In this document: positions 36,513-44,903 of the stretch, piece by piece | Numbering within the stretch: the first letter of the stretch is position 1 | How the letters are laid out: every line of letters starts with the position of its first letter | Origin: Streptomyces ficellus | GTDB taxonomy: Bacteria; Actinomycetota; Actinomycetes; Streptomycetales; Streptomycetaceae | DNA length: 64,000 nucleotides | NCBI RefSeq assembly: GCF_030406405.1 | Contig: NZ_JAUEPL010000022.1 | Span: forward strand, 1 to 64,000 | Direction: 5' to 3' | Position numbers and translations under genes: made by a program | Notes under the pieces: generated by a model | The model's input: the letters and a program-made list of their open reading frames with translations, nothing else | Databases searched by the model: none | What the model was told of the DNA's origin: nothing

Positions 36513-37712
36513 TCAGTTGGCGTTCAGGAGCTTCAGCTCGGGATGGGCCGTGCCGCCCTCGATCGCCGTCGAGGAGATGTGGGAGGCCACGCGCTCGTCG
36601 ACCGGGTCGTTCGCCGGGTCGTCGTGGACGACGATGTGCTCGTACGTCGTGGTGCGCTGCGCCGGCACGCGGCCCGCCTTGCGGATCAGGTCGATGATCT
36701 CCTGGCGGTTGGAGCGGTGCTTGGCACCGGCCGAGGAGACGACGTTCTCCTCCAGCATGATCGAACCGAGGTCGTCGGCGCCGTAGTGCAGCGACAGCTG
36801 GCCGATCTCCTTGCCGGTGGTCAGCCACGAGCCCTGGATGTGGGCCACGTTGTCGAAGAAGAGCCGGGCGATGGCGATCATCCGCAGGTACTCGAAGATC
36901 GTGGCCTGGGTGCGGCCCTTCAGGTGGTTGTTCTCGGGCTGGTAGGTGTACGGGATGAAGGCCCGGAAGCCGCCAGTCCGGTCCTGCACGTCGCGGATCA
37001 TGCGCATGTGCTCGATGCGCTCGGCGTTCGTCTCGCCCGTACCCATCAGCATCGTGGACGTCGACTCGACACCCAGCCGGTGCGCGGTCTCCATGATCTC
37101 CAGCCACCGCTCGCCGGACTCCTTGAGCGGCGCGATCGCCTTGCGCGGCCGCTCGGGCAGCAGCTCCGCGCCGGCGCCGGCGAAGGAGTCGAGACCGGCG
37201 GCGTGGATGCGCTGGATCGCCTCCTCGACCGGTACGCCGGAGATCCGCGCCATGTGCTCCACCTCGCTGGCGCCCAGCGAGTGGATGACCAGCTGCGGGA
37301 ACTCCCGCTTGATGGCGGCGAAGTGCTCCTCGTAGTACTCGACGCCGTAGTCCGGGTGGTGCCCGCCCTGGAACATGATCTGCGTGCCGCCCAGTTCGAC
37401 GGTCTCGGCGCAGCGCCGCAGGATGTCGTCGAGGTCGCGCGTCCAGCCCTTGGCGGTGTCCTTCGGCGCGGCGTAGAAGGCGCAGAACTTGCACGCCGTG
37501 ACGCACACGTTGGTGTAGTTGATGTTGCGCTCGATGATGTACGTCGCGATGTGCTCCGTACCCGCGTAACGCCGCCGCCGCACGGCGTCCGCGGCCGCGC
37601 CGAGCGCGTGCAGCGGGGCCGACCGGTAGAGGTCGAGCGCTTCCTCGGGGGTGATCCGCCCGCCCTCCGCGGCACGGTCCAGGACGGACTGAAGGTCGGC
37701 CTTCTCGCTCAC
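36513..37712 (-). CDS. mqnC: Cyclic dehypoxanthinyl futalosine synthase
   Basis: A 399-residue radical SAM enzyme that cyclises dehypoxanthinyl futalosine in the futalosine pathway. The cluster motif CVTACKFC is at Cys70, Cys74, Cys77. GGTQIMFQGGHHPDYGVEYY and GSWLTTGKEIGQLSLHYGADD are family signatures. The GTG at 37712 gives the normal N-terminus. It is followed within 8 bp by the amidohydrolase-like gene, so the two are likely co-transcribed. Confidence 0.95.
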   Translation of the reverse strand: MSEKADLQSVLDRAAEGGRITPEEALDLYRSAPLHALGAAADAVRRRRYAGTEHIATYIIERNINYTNVCVTACKFCAFYAAPKDTAKGWTRDLDDILRRCAETVELGGTQIMFQGGHHPDYGVEYYEEHFAAIKREFPQLVIHSLGASEVEHMARISGVPVEEAIQRIHAAGLDSFAGAGAELLPERPRKAIAPLKESGERWLEIMETAHRLGVESTSTMLMGTGETNAERIEHMRMIRDVQDRTGGFRAFIPYTYQPENNHLKGRTQATIFEYLRMIAIARLFFDNVAHIQGSWLTTGKEIGQLSLHYGADDLGSIMLEENVVSSAGAKHRSNRQEIIDLIRKAGRVPAQRTTTYEHIVVHDDPANDPVDERVASHISSTAIEGGTAHPELKLLNAN

Positions 37713-37797
37713 CGGATGTCACCTTTCGGCGGTTTGCAGGGCTTCTGCGCGGACCGGCCCAGCCTACGCCAGCGTTTTCCGCCGCCCGCCGGAGCCC

Positions 37798-39480
37798 TCA
37801 CCCGCCCTGCTTGGTCAGCGTGCCGGACGGCCGGCCCGCCGCCGCCTCGTCGGACTGGTAGTACAGGGTGCCGTCCTTGGTCAGGGTGAACGTCAGGTTG
37901 GCGGCGCCCCCGGTGCACAGGCCGGGAGAGCCGGGCCGGTCGGGGTCGGTGCGGTCGCGCACCTTCAGCCGGCGGGGTTCCACCGAGGTCAGCTTGCCGA
38001 CGCTGTGGCACTCGGCCGTCATCGTCAGGACGGTCAGGGTGGCGGTCAGCCGCATGACGTCGTCACCCGGTTCGCCCTTGGTGATGACCACGGTGAGTTC
38101 GCCGTGCGGCGCGCCCTGGGCTTCCTTGGTGAGGCCCTTCCAGGTGCCGAGGAACTCCTTCGGTACGGAGGAGGCCGCCGCCGAGGCGTCCGGGCCGCCG
38201 CTGCTCGCGGACGGCTTGGGCCCGGCCGGGTCGGCGTCGTGGGGGCCGTCGTCGAACAGGCCCAGGAGGAACGCGCCGCCCACCGTCACCGCCGCCATGG
38301 CGCCCGCGACGGCGAGGGCGACCGTGCAGCTGAGGCGGCGGCCGCGGCCGGCCATGCGCTCCGACGCGGTGCTGACCGACAGGGACAGCGGCTTACGGGG
38401 CGGGGGCACCGCGTCCGGCGCCCCGCCCGGCGAACGCACCGCGCCCGGCGCCCCACCCCGCGAAGGCGCCGCAGGCGGCGGGGGCGCCCAGTCCGGGGTC
38501 GGGGGCGGGTCGATCGGGGGGCCGAAGACGCCCACCGCCGGGCTGCTGAACGGCACCGGTCCCGAGCCCGAGTGGTCCGCCGCCGGCTCCAGGTCCAGGA
38601 GCCGTACCGCCGCCCGGCTGACCTGCTCGACCAGGGGGCCCGGCAGCCAGCCGCCCGCCACCAGCGCGGCCGCCCCGCCCGGAGCCAGCCGGCCCGCGAC
38701 CTCGGCCGGCACGGGGCGGGCCGCCGGGTCCTTGGCCAGGCACGCGGTGACCAGCTCCCGCAGCTCACCGGTGAGGGCGCCGCCCAGCTCCGGCTCCTCG
38801 TGGACCACCTTGTAGAGGAGCGCCGCCGAGGAGTCGCCCGGGAAGGGAGGGGCGCCGGTCGCCGCGTACGCCAGGACCGCGCCCAGCGAGAACACGTCCG
38901 CCGCGCCCGTCACGCCTTTGCCGAGGATCTGCTCGGGCGCCATGTAGCCGGGCGAGCCGACCGAGACTCCGGTGGAGGTGAGCGACGCCGAGCCGTCCGT
39001 GGCGCGGGCGATCCCGAAGTCGATGAGGCGCGGCCCGTCCAGGGCCAGGAGCACGTTCGACGGCTTGACGTCCCGGTGCACGAGCCGCAGCCCGTGCACG
39101 GCGGCCAGGGCCTCGGCGAGTCCGGCGCCCAGCGCCCGTACGGAGTGCGTGGGCAGCGGGCCGTGTCCGGTGACGGCCGCGGCGAGCGACGGCCCGGTGA
39201 CGTACCCCGTCGCCACCCACGGAACGGGAGCGTCCGGGTCGGCGTCGAGCACCGGCGCGGTCCACTGCCCGCCCACCAGCCGCGCCGCCTGGACCTCCTT
39301 GCGGAACCGGGCCCGGAACTCCTCGTCCTGGGCGAAGTGCGGATGCACGACCTTGACCGCGACCGTGCGGCCGCCCTCGCTGCGGGCGAGGTAGACCCGG
39401 CCCATACCGCCCGCGCCGAGTCTGCCGAGCAGCCGGTAGGGACCGATGGTCCTCGGTTCACCGGCTTCCAGCGGCTGCAT
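37798..39480 (-). CDS. Membrane serine/threonine protein kinase
   Basis: A 560-residue Hanks-type kinase. The P-loop GAGGMGRVYLAR is at 22-33, the invariant Lys at 43, HRDVKPSN with catalytic Asp137, and DFG with Asp154. A Pro-rich juxtamembrane linker, one transmembrane helix (about 385-408) and an extracellular domain of about 150 residues follow. No PASTA repeats are seen; the extracellular part begins after the helix with EFLGTWKG, a lipocalin-like or WD-like motif of unknown ligand. The ATG at 39480 follows GGGGGGA. Its upstream region carries four 11-bp-spaced CGTACGTC repeats. Confidence 0.92.
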   Translation of the reverse strand: MQPLEAGEPRTIGPYRLLGRLGAGGMGRVYLARSEGGRTVAVKVVHPHFAQDEEFRARFRKEVQAARLVGGQWTAPVLDADPDAPVPWVATGYVTGPSLAAAVTGHGPLPTHSVRALGAGLAEALAAVHGLRLVHRDVKPSNVLLALDGPRLIDFGIARATDGSASLTSTGVSVGSPGYMAPEQILGKGVTGAADVFSLGAVLAYAATGAPPFPGDSSAALLYKVVHEEPELGGALTGELRELVTACLAKDPAARPVPAEVAGRLAPGGAAALVAGGWLPGPLVEQVSRAAVRLLDLEPAADHSGSGPVPFSSPAVGVFGPPIDPPPTPDWAPPPPAAPSRGGAPGAVRSPGGAPDAVPPPRKPLSLSVSTASERMAGRGRRLSCTVALAVAGAMAAVTVGGAFLLGLFDDGPHDADPAGPKPSASSGGPDASAAASSVPKEFLGTWKGLTKEAQGAPHGELTVVITKGEPGDDVMRLTATLTVLTMTAECHSVGKLTSVEPRRLKVRDRTDPDRPGSPGLCTGGAANLTFTLTKDGTLYYQSDEAAAGRPSGTLTKQGG

Positions 39481-39496
39481 GCGCGTCCCCCCGATT

Positions 39497-39554
39497 CGTA
39501 CGTCCTTCGTACGTCCCTCGTACGTCCCTCGTACGTCATGGCACTTCGTACGTC
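39497..39554. repeat. Helically phased CGTACGTC repeats upstream of the kinase gene
   Basis: CGTACGTC occurs at 39497, 39508, 39519 and 39530 with an exact 11-bp period, and again at 39547. Each contains the palindrome CGTACG. The 11-bp step puts all four on the same DNA face, 17-50 bp before the kinase start. It could be a multimer operator or a slippage-generated repeat. Confidence 0.6.
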
Positions 39555-39695
39555 ATGGCGACGTGGTCGCGTACAGCAGCGTAGAGGTCCCGCGTGGGCG
39601 GGATCACGGGGATCGACCGCTCAACGCGGCCAACCTGTGCGGCCGTTCCGGCATCTACCTGGCCGTAAATGCCCCGAAAGACCCGGAGTGCTCCT

Positions 39696-40709
39696 ATGAA
39701 ACGTCTTGTCGCCGCCGTCGCCCTCGGCTCGCTCGCCCTGGTCACGCTCACGGGCTGCTCGGACGAGGGCGCCCCGGTCTCGTTCGACGGCCCGAGCGCG
39801 TCGGCACCCGCGCCCGCGACCGGAAAGGGACGGGCCGCCGCCGCCAAGACGCTGATGCCCACCGGTCCCAAGGCCGAGTTCACCACCCAGAACACCCTCT
39901 CCGACGGCACCAAGATCGGCGTGACGACGCTGCACGGCGAGAAGTCGGGCTTCACGGGCAAGGTGTGGGTCTGGGCGCCCCCGCAGTACTTCGACCCGAC
40001 GTACGCCCGCAGCGGCTTCCCCGTACTGATCGCCCTGCCCGGGGGCAACGGCTATCCGAACAATTACTGGATGGGCACCGACCTGAAGCTGCAGAGCAGC
40101 ATCAGCGAGTGGTCGAAAGAAGGCAAGAGCCTGCCCTTCATCGTGGTGATGCCGGTCCTCAACCCGGACGACAAGCACTACTACGACGGCAGCGATATCC
40201 CGGGGCAGCCGAAAATGGGCACCTGGATGACGGAAGACGTTCCCGATTTCGTCAGGGCGAATTTCCGTACGTTCACCTCGCGGGACGGCTGGGCGTTCAT
40301 GGGTTCGTCGTCCGGCGCCTTCGTCGGACTGAAGTCCGTACTGAAGCACCCGGACAAGTTCAAGGCCGTCATCGCCTCCGGCCCGGACCTCGTGCCGGAC
40401 TCGCCGCTGTGGTCCGGGCACGAGGCGCAGAAGCAGGCGAACAATCCTGAGAAGCTGGCCAAGGCGCTGGGCGCGCAGCCGGACACGAAGGACCATGAGG
40501 TCTATCTGGCGTTCCAGGTGGGCAGCAAGGAATCCGGCCTGGGCAACGTCGAATCGTTCATGAAGACGTACACCAAAGGCCCGGTCAAGACCCGCCTCCA
40601 GGTGATCCCGGACGGCGAGCACAACGCCAGGACCTATGTGAAGGGCATGGGGGACGGCTCGATCCAGTGGATCAGCCGGCACATGCAGGCCCCCATCCCC
40701 TCCCCCTAG
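39696..40709 (+). CDS. Alpha/beta-hydrolase esterase lipoprotein
   Basis: A 337-residue secreted lipoprotein of the esterase D (Esterase/PHB depolymerase) group. The lipobox LTGC sets Cys21 as the lipidated residue after an N-terminal signal. The nucleophile elbow GSSSG has Ser205, and PDGEHNART near the end carries the likely catalytic His. The ATG at 39696 follows GGAG. Similar proteins include mycolyltransferase-like and trehalose-esterase relatives; the substrate is unknown. It converges on mqnA with a 22-bp gap. Confidence 0.87.
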   Translation: MKRLVAAVALGSLALVTLTGCSDEGAPVSFDGPSASAPAPATGKGRAAAAKTLMPTGPKAEFTTQNTLSDGTKIGVTTLHGEKSGFTGKVWVWAPPQYFDPTYARSGFPVLIALPGGNGYPNNYWMGTDLKLQSSISEWSKEGKSLPFIVVMPVLNPDDKHYYDGSDIPGQPKMGTWMTEDVPDFVRANFRTFTSRDGWAFMGSSSGAFVGLKSVLKHPDKFKAVIASGPDLVPDSPLWSGHEAQKQANNPEKLAKALGAQPDTKDHEVYLAFQVGSKESGLGNVESFMKTYTKGPVKTRLQVIPDGEHNARTYVKGMGDGSIQWISRHMQAPIPSP

Positions 40710-40731
40710 GCATCCGTCTCAGAGGTCCGTC

Positions 40732-41601
40732 TCAGCGGTCCGTGCTGAGCAGTTCCACCCGTACGTCGGCCGGGAACCCGGTCGTCGGCCCGGTCCGGCG
40801 GGCGAACTCCCGCACGCCCGCGAGCTGCTCGGCCGAGAAGCGGAAGTCCAGCGTCGTGAAGTACCGCTCCAGCAGCGCCGCGTCGAACGCCTCCCAGCGC
40901 GCGGCCTGCTCGGCGACCTTCGCGACCTCCTCCAGCGACAGGTCGCGCGAGGCGAGGAACGCCTCGTGCACCTGGCGTACCGTGCCCGGCTCGCGGGCCA
41001 GGTAGTCCTTGCGCACCGCCCAGACCGCGAAGACGAACGGGAGCCCCGTCCAGTCCTTCCACATCTGCCCCAGGTCATGGACGTGGAGCCCCAGCCTGGG
41101 GGCGTCGTGCAGGGAGGCACGCAGCGCGGCGTCCCCGATCAGGACCGCCGCTTCGGCCTCCTGCATCATCACGCCGAGGTCGGGCGGGCAGGTGTAGTAG
41201 TCGGGGGTCACCCCGTGGCGCTCGGCGAGCAGCAGCTGCGCCAGGCGTACGGAGGTGCGCGAGGTGGAGCCGAGGGCGACCCGTGCGCCGTCGAGCCGCT
41301 CCAGCGGCTGCTGAGAGACGATCACGCAGGACATGACGGGTCCGTCGCAGCCGACCGCGAGGTCGGGGAAGGCGACGAGACGGTCGGCGTTGCGCAGGTA
41401 CTCGACGAGGGTGATGGGCCCGATGTCGAGATCGCCGCGCACCAGCTGCTCGCTGAGCTTCTCCGGGGTGTCCTTCGTGAGCTCAAGGTCGAGGAGCGTT
41501 CCGGTGCGGGCCAGGCCCCAGTAGAGGGGGAGGCAGTTCAGGAACTGGATGTGTCCGACGCGGGGCCGGCTCCGCGGGTGGTCGTCGGTTGAATGGTCCA
41601 C
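40732..41601 (-). CDS. mqnA: Chorismate dehydratase (futalosine pathway, first step)
   Basis: A 289-residue MqnA that dehydrates chorismate to 3-enolpyruvylbenzoate. The substrate-binding-protein-like fold shows VGHIQFLNCLPLYWGL, DIGPITLVEYLRN and ALGSTSRTSVRLAQLLL, all family signatures. The GTG at 41601 gives the usual start. The pathway partners mqnC (37712) and mqnE (50802) lie on the same strand but in other units. It stands alone between a convergent esterase and a divergent cold-shock gene. Confidence 0.94.
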   Translation of the reverse strand: MDHSTDDHPRSRPRVGHIQFLNCLPLYWGLARTGTLLDLELTKDTPEKLSEQLVRGDLDIGPITLVEYLRNADRLVAFPDLAVGCDGPVMSCVIVSQQPLERLDGARVALGSTSRTSVRLAQLLLAERHGVTPDYYTCPPDLGVMMQEAEAAVLIGDAALRASLHDAPRLGLHVHDLGQMWKDWTGLPFVFAVWAVRKDYLAREPGTVRQVHEAFLASRDLSLEEVAKVAEQAARWEAFDAALLERYFTTLDFRFSAEQLAGVREFARRTGPTTGFPADVRVELLSTDR

Positions 41602-41767
41602 ATTGCGAGGCTAGACCCGTCCTGCGGGCCCGGCCGCGCCGGGCTGGCCGTCAGCGCCGCCGCGACTTTCAAACGTCCGGGTGACGTGATCTTTGCCTCT
41701 ACCCATACGCGCACACTGCGTGCTAGGCTCGACGCAAGTTGCAGTTTGGTTTCCCTTGCAGTACAGA

Positions 41768-41797
41768 GCCTGCGGAGCATGTAACCCGCAGGCTTTT
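41768..41797 (+). promoter_or_regulatory. Terminator-like hairpin in the cold-shock gene leader
   Basis: GCCTGCGG (41768-41775) pairs perfectly with CCGCAGGC (41786-41793) around a 10-nt loop, directly followed by TTTT. It lies 65 bp before the start codon in an unusually AT-rich, long 5' leader. It has the form of an intrinsic terminator or attenuator and is a candidate temperature- or antitermination-controlled element. Confidence 0.5.
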
Positions 41798-41861
41798 GTA
41801 GTTTTCAGACTTGTTTGGCAGGTTCTGGAGCAGGGCAACCCTTTGGCCCATAGGAGGGCTT

Positions 41862-42065
41862 ATGGCTACCGGAACCGTCAAGTGGTTCAACGCTGAAAAG
41901 GGCTTCGGCTTCATCGCCCAGGACGGCGGCGGCCCGGATGTCTTCGTCCACTACTCCGCGATCAACGCGTCTGGCTTCCGCTCCCTCGAGGAGAACCAGA
42001 CCGTGAACTTCGACGTCACCCAGGGCCCGAAGGGCCCGCAGGCGGAGAACGTCACCCCGGCCTAG
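41862..42065 (+). CDS. Cold-shock domain protein
   Basis: A 67-residue CspA-family RNA chaperone. RNP1 KGFGFI lies at 13-18 and RNP2 VFVHY at 27-31 (GTVKWFN start). The ATG at 41862 follows TAGGAGG. The long 5' leader (more than 100 nt) is typical of cold-shock mRNAs and carries a terminator-like hairpin. A strong terminator follows at 42109. In Streptomyces this is one of several paralogues. Confidence 0.96.
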   Translation: MATGTVKWFNAEKGFGFIAQDGGGPDVFVHYSAINASGFRSLEENQTVNFDVTQGPKGPQAENVTPA

Positions 42066-42108
42066 TTGCCCGGGTCGGCGATCGCGCACGACTTAGCAGT
42101 ACCAAGGA

Positions 42109-42150
42109 GCCCTTTTCCGTGACGGCCGCGAGGCTGTCACGGAAAAGGGC
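42109..42150 (+). terminator. Terminator after the cold-shock gene
   Basis: A perfect 15-bp stem (42109-42123 with 42136-42150) with a 12-nt loop, followed by TTCT, lies 44 bp after the stop. It fits a strong intrinsic terminator. Confidence 0.85.
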
Positions 42151-42202
42151 TTCTGCCCTTTGTCCTCCTCGTCACCGTGCGGGGCCGCCTACGATCGATG
42201 GC

Positions 42203-42604
42203 ATGACCGAACGCAAACCGCCCGGCGTCAGCTTCGAGTCATGGGTCGACAGGCAGATCCGCGAGGCGATGGAACGCGGCGACTTCCAGAACCTGTCCGG
42301 CTTCGGCAAGCCCCTGCCCGACGACACCGCCCCGTACGACGACCTGTGGTGGGTGAAGGGCAAGATGCACCGCGAGGGCATCGCCCCCGTCCTGCCGCCC
42401 GCGCTCGCCCTGCGCAAGGAGGCCGAGGACGCGCTGGAGGCGGTGGGCCGCGCGTCCTCGGAGACGCAGGTGCGGCGGATCGTCGCCGACATCAACGAGA
42501 AGATCACGGCGGCCCTGCGCCGCCCGCCGGCCGGCCCACCGCTGCGACTCGCGCCGTTCGACGCGGAGGAGCTGGTCCGGCAGTGGCGGTCCCGTCGCAC
42601 CTGA
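42203..42604 (+). CDS. DUF1992 (DnaJ-C28-like) protein
   Basis: A 133-residue protein with the DUF1992 conserved domain. SWVDRQIREAMERGDFQNLSG and GKPLPDD are typical, and WWVKGKMHREGIAPVLPPAL follows. The family is widespread in bacteria and related to human DNAJC28; its role is unknown. The ATG at 42203 matches the family start (MTERKPPGVSFE). It is immediately downstream of the cold-shock terminator. Confidence 0.88.
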   Translation: MTERKPPGVSFESWVDRQIREAMERGDFQNLSGFGKPLPDDTAPYDDLWWVKGKMHREGIAPVLPPALALRKEAEDALEAVGRASSETQVRRIVADINEKITAALRRPPAGPPLRLAPFDAEELVRQWRSRRT

Positions 42605-42687
42605 GCCTCAGCGCACGAGCCAGTCCGCGGGCCCGGGTGCGGGCGGCGGGCGCGGGCGGCGGGCGCGGGTGGCGGGGGTGATCCGCC

Positions 42688-43365
42688 TCACCGGGACGGT
42701 GACCAGCGCTGCCCGTCCATGAGGTTGCCCAGGCCCGTCCAGGCGAAGTTCATCAGGGTCGCGGCCGCCTCCTTGGCGGACACCCCGGGCGTCTCGTTGG
42801 CCCACTGAGCCAGCGACTCGGCCGCGCCCACCAGCGCCTGGGCGAGCCCGGCCACGTCCCGGTCGCCGAACGCGGGGTCCTGGTGGGCCTCCCGGGCCGC
42901 CTCCCCTATGAGGCCGGTCACGAACGCGGCCATCTCGTCCCGCATGGCGGCCACTTCCGCGGCGAACGGCTCGCCGTGCGTACGCGCCTGCTGGTGGAGC
43001 ACCGCCCAGCCGTCCGGGTGCTCAGCGGTGTGCGTGAAGAACGCGGTGAGCCCCGCCCACAGTTGCCGGTCGGCCGGCAACCCGGGCTCTGCCGCGTCCC
43101 GTTCCACGGCGTCGCGTACGGCGGCGATGAGCGCGGCGGCCTCGCGGCGGATGCAGGCGGTGAAGAGCTCCTCCTTGGAGTTGAGGTACAGGTAGACCAG
43201 CGGCTTGGACACGCCCGCCAGTTCGGCGATCTCGTCCATCGACGCCGCCCGGTACCCCCGCTGCCCGAACGTCCGCACGGCCGCGTCCAGCATCTGCCGC
43301 TCCCGCACGGCCCGCGGCATGCGCTTGGCCTTCGCGCTCGGCCCCGCGCCCGTGCTCTTCGACAC
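42688..43365 (-). CDS. TetR-family transcriptional regulator
   Basis: A 225-residue TetR regulator. The helix-turn-helix is RGYRAASMDEIAELAGVSKP with YLYLNSKEELF at about 37-68. The N-terminal arm is basic (KAKRMPRAVRERQ). The GTG at 43365 follows AGGAGGACGG. It is divergent from the subtilase gene at 43563 and may regulate it or itself. The ligand is unknown. Confidence 0.9.
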   Translation of the reverse strand: MSKSTGAGPSAKAKRMPRAVRERQMLDAAVRTFGQRGYRAASMDEIAELAGVSKPLVYLYLNSKEELFTACIRREAAALIAAVRDAVERDAAEPGLPADRQLWAGLTAFFTHTAEHPDGWAVLHQQARTHGEPFAAEVAAMRDEMAAFVTGLIGEAAREAHQDPAFGDRDVAGLAQALVGAAESLAQWANETPGVSAKEAAATLMNFAWTGLGNLMDGQRWSPSR

Positions 43366-43562
43366 CCGTCCTCCTACTCCTCGGTGATCGGTAAGCCTAC
43401 GGCCGACCGGAAGGGCGCGCGCCGCGCACCGAGCGGAGGCATATGCGCCGTTCACCACTGAAAGTGTGCATGTCACTCCAGTAGGTGATATTCCGGAACG
43501 CCGGTGAGCTGCTTCCCTACAGGCGTCGCTCTTTGTCAGACGCTCCCGAACGGAGTAACTGC

Positions 43563-44744
43563 ATGAGGCTGTCCGCTCGCCACGCATGCGTGGCGCTGCT
43601 CCTGCTGCTCCCCCTCGCCGCCGCCTCCGCCTCCGCCTCCGCCGCCTCCGCCGCCTCCGCCGACGACGAACCCGCCCCGCTGCGCACCACCGCGGCGCCC
43701 ATCGCCGACCAGTACATCGTCACCCTGAAGTCGGGCACGGCCTCGGCCGAGGTCACCCAGCGGCTCGGCATCACCCCGCTGTACGAGTACACGAGCGTGC
43801 TGCGCGGCTTCACGGCGAAGCTGAACGCCTCCCAGTTGGAGACCGTACGCCGCTTCCCTGACGTCCAGGCCGTCGAGCAGGACGCGGTCGTCACCGCAGG
43901 CCCTCTGCGCGAGAACCGCGCCCCGGCGGCCAGTTGGGGCCTGGACCGCATCGACCAGCCGTACCTGCCGCTCAACCAGCAGTTCACCGTGTACAGCACC
44001 GGCGCGGGTGCCACGGCCTACATCATCGACTCGGGAATCGACTACGCGCACGCGGAGTTCGGCGGCCGTGCCGTGCCCGGCTTCGACGCGATGGGCGACG
44101 GCAGGAACGGCCAGGACTGCGCCGGTCACGGCACGCATGTGGCGGGCACCGTCGGCGGGGCCACCTACGGGGTGGCCCGGCAGGCGACCCTGGTCAGCGT
44201 CCGCGTCCTCGGCTGCGACGGCAAGGGCTCGTGGGGCGGCATCATCGCCGGCTTCGACTGGGTCGCGAAGAACGCCAGGCAGCCGGCGGTCCTCAACGGC
44301 TCCCTGGGCGGCCCGAAGAACATCGCCGTCAACCAGGCGGCCACCGCCCTCTCGGACAGCGGCGTCCTGCCGGTGCTCGCTGCCGGCAACGACGCGATCG
44401 ACGCCTGCAACGTCTCGCCCGCGAGCGCCGACCGGGTCCTCACCGTCGGCGCGACCGACCACCAGGACCGGGAGACCAGCTTCTCCAACTACGGGCCGTG
44501 CCTGGACATGTACGCCCCCGGCGCCGCCATCGTCTCCGCCAGGCTCGGCGGCGGCAGCGTCGCCCTGAACGGCACCTCCATGGCCAGCCCCCACGTCGCC
44601 GGCGTGGCAACCCTCCTCAAGTCCCGCTACCCCTCGGCGACCCCCGCGCAGGTCTACACCTGGCTCAGGGACCAGTCGGTCAAGGACATCCTCGTAGTGA
44701 GCAAGTCCTCCCCCAACCGCCTCCTCCAAACCGCCGGCCTCTGA
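43563..44744 (+). CDS. Secreted S8 (subtilisin-like) serine protease
   Basis: A 393-residue subtilase. A signal peptide covers about 1-33, an I9 inhibitor propeptide covers about 48-115 (DQYIVTLKSGTASAEV), then the catalytic domain. The triad is Asp156 (YIIDSGID), His189 (GHGTHVAG) and Ser339 (GTSMASPHVAG); LAAGND carries the oxyanion Asn. It resembles proteinase K/aqualysin-type enzymes. The ATG at 43563 follows CGGAG. A 36-bp perfect palindrome ends the gene. Confidence 0.94.
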   Translation: MRLSARHACVALLLLLPLAAASASASAASAASADDEPAPLRTTAAPIADQYIVTLKSGTASAEVTQRLGITPLYEYTSVLRGFTAKLNASQLETVRRFPDVQAVEQDAVVTAGPLRENRAPAASWGLDRIDQPYLPLNQQFTVYSTGAGATAYIIDSGIDYAHAEFGGRAVPGFDAMGDGRNGQDCAGHGTHVAGTVGGATYGVARQATLVSVRVLGCDGKGSWGGIIAGFDWVAKNARQPAVLNGSLGGPKNIAVNQAATALSDSGVLPVLAAGNDAIDACNVSPASADRVLTVGATDHQDRETSFSNYGPCLDMYAPGAAIVSARLGGGSVALNGTSMASPHVAGVATLLKSRYPSATPAQVYTWLRDQSVKDILVVSKSSPNRLLQTAGL

Positions 44745-44770
44745 CCACCGGCCTCCGCCGCGCGCGAAAA

Positions 44771-44806
44771 GGTGCCCCCACCGGCCGGCCGGCCGGTGGG
44801 GGCACC
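44771..44806 (+). terminator. Terminator after the subtilase gene (36-bp perfect palindrome)
   Basis: The 36 bp read identically on both strands: the arms are 44771-44788 and 44789-44806, beginning with GGTGCCCCCACC. In RNA this folds as a 16-bp stem with a minimal loop. It lies 26 bp after the stop codon. Confidence 0.75.
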
Positions 44807-44849
44807 CTCACGTCAGCCGTCCTGTGCCCGGCGAGCCGGTCGTTTGATC

Positions 44850-44865
44850 GGTCGGCCTGCCGACC
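44850..44865. promoter_or_regulatory. Inverted repeat upstream of the MFS gene
   Basis: GGTCGGC and GCCGACC form perfect arms around CT, 38 bp before the MFS ATG. It is a candidate operator. A second GTCGGCA-type half-site follows at about 44874. Confidence 0.35.
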
Positions 44866-44903
44866 GCTTTGATGTCGGCAGTCAACGGGAGGTTGTCGCG
44901 GGC

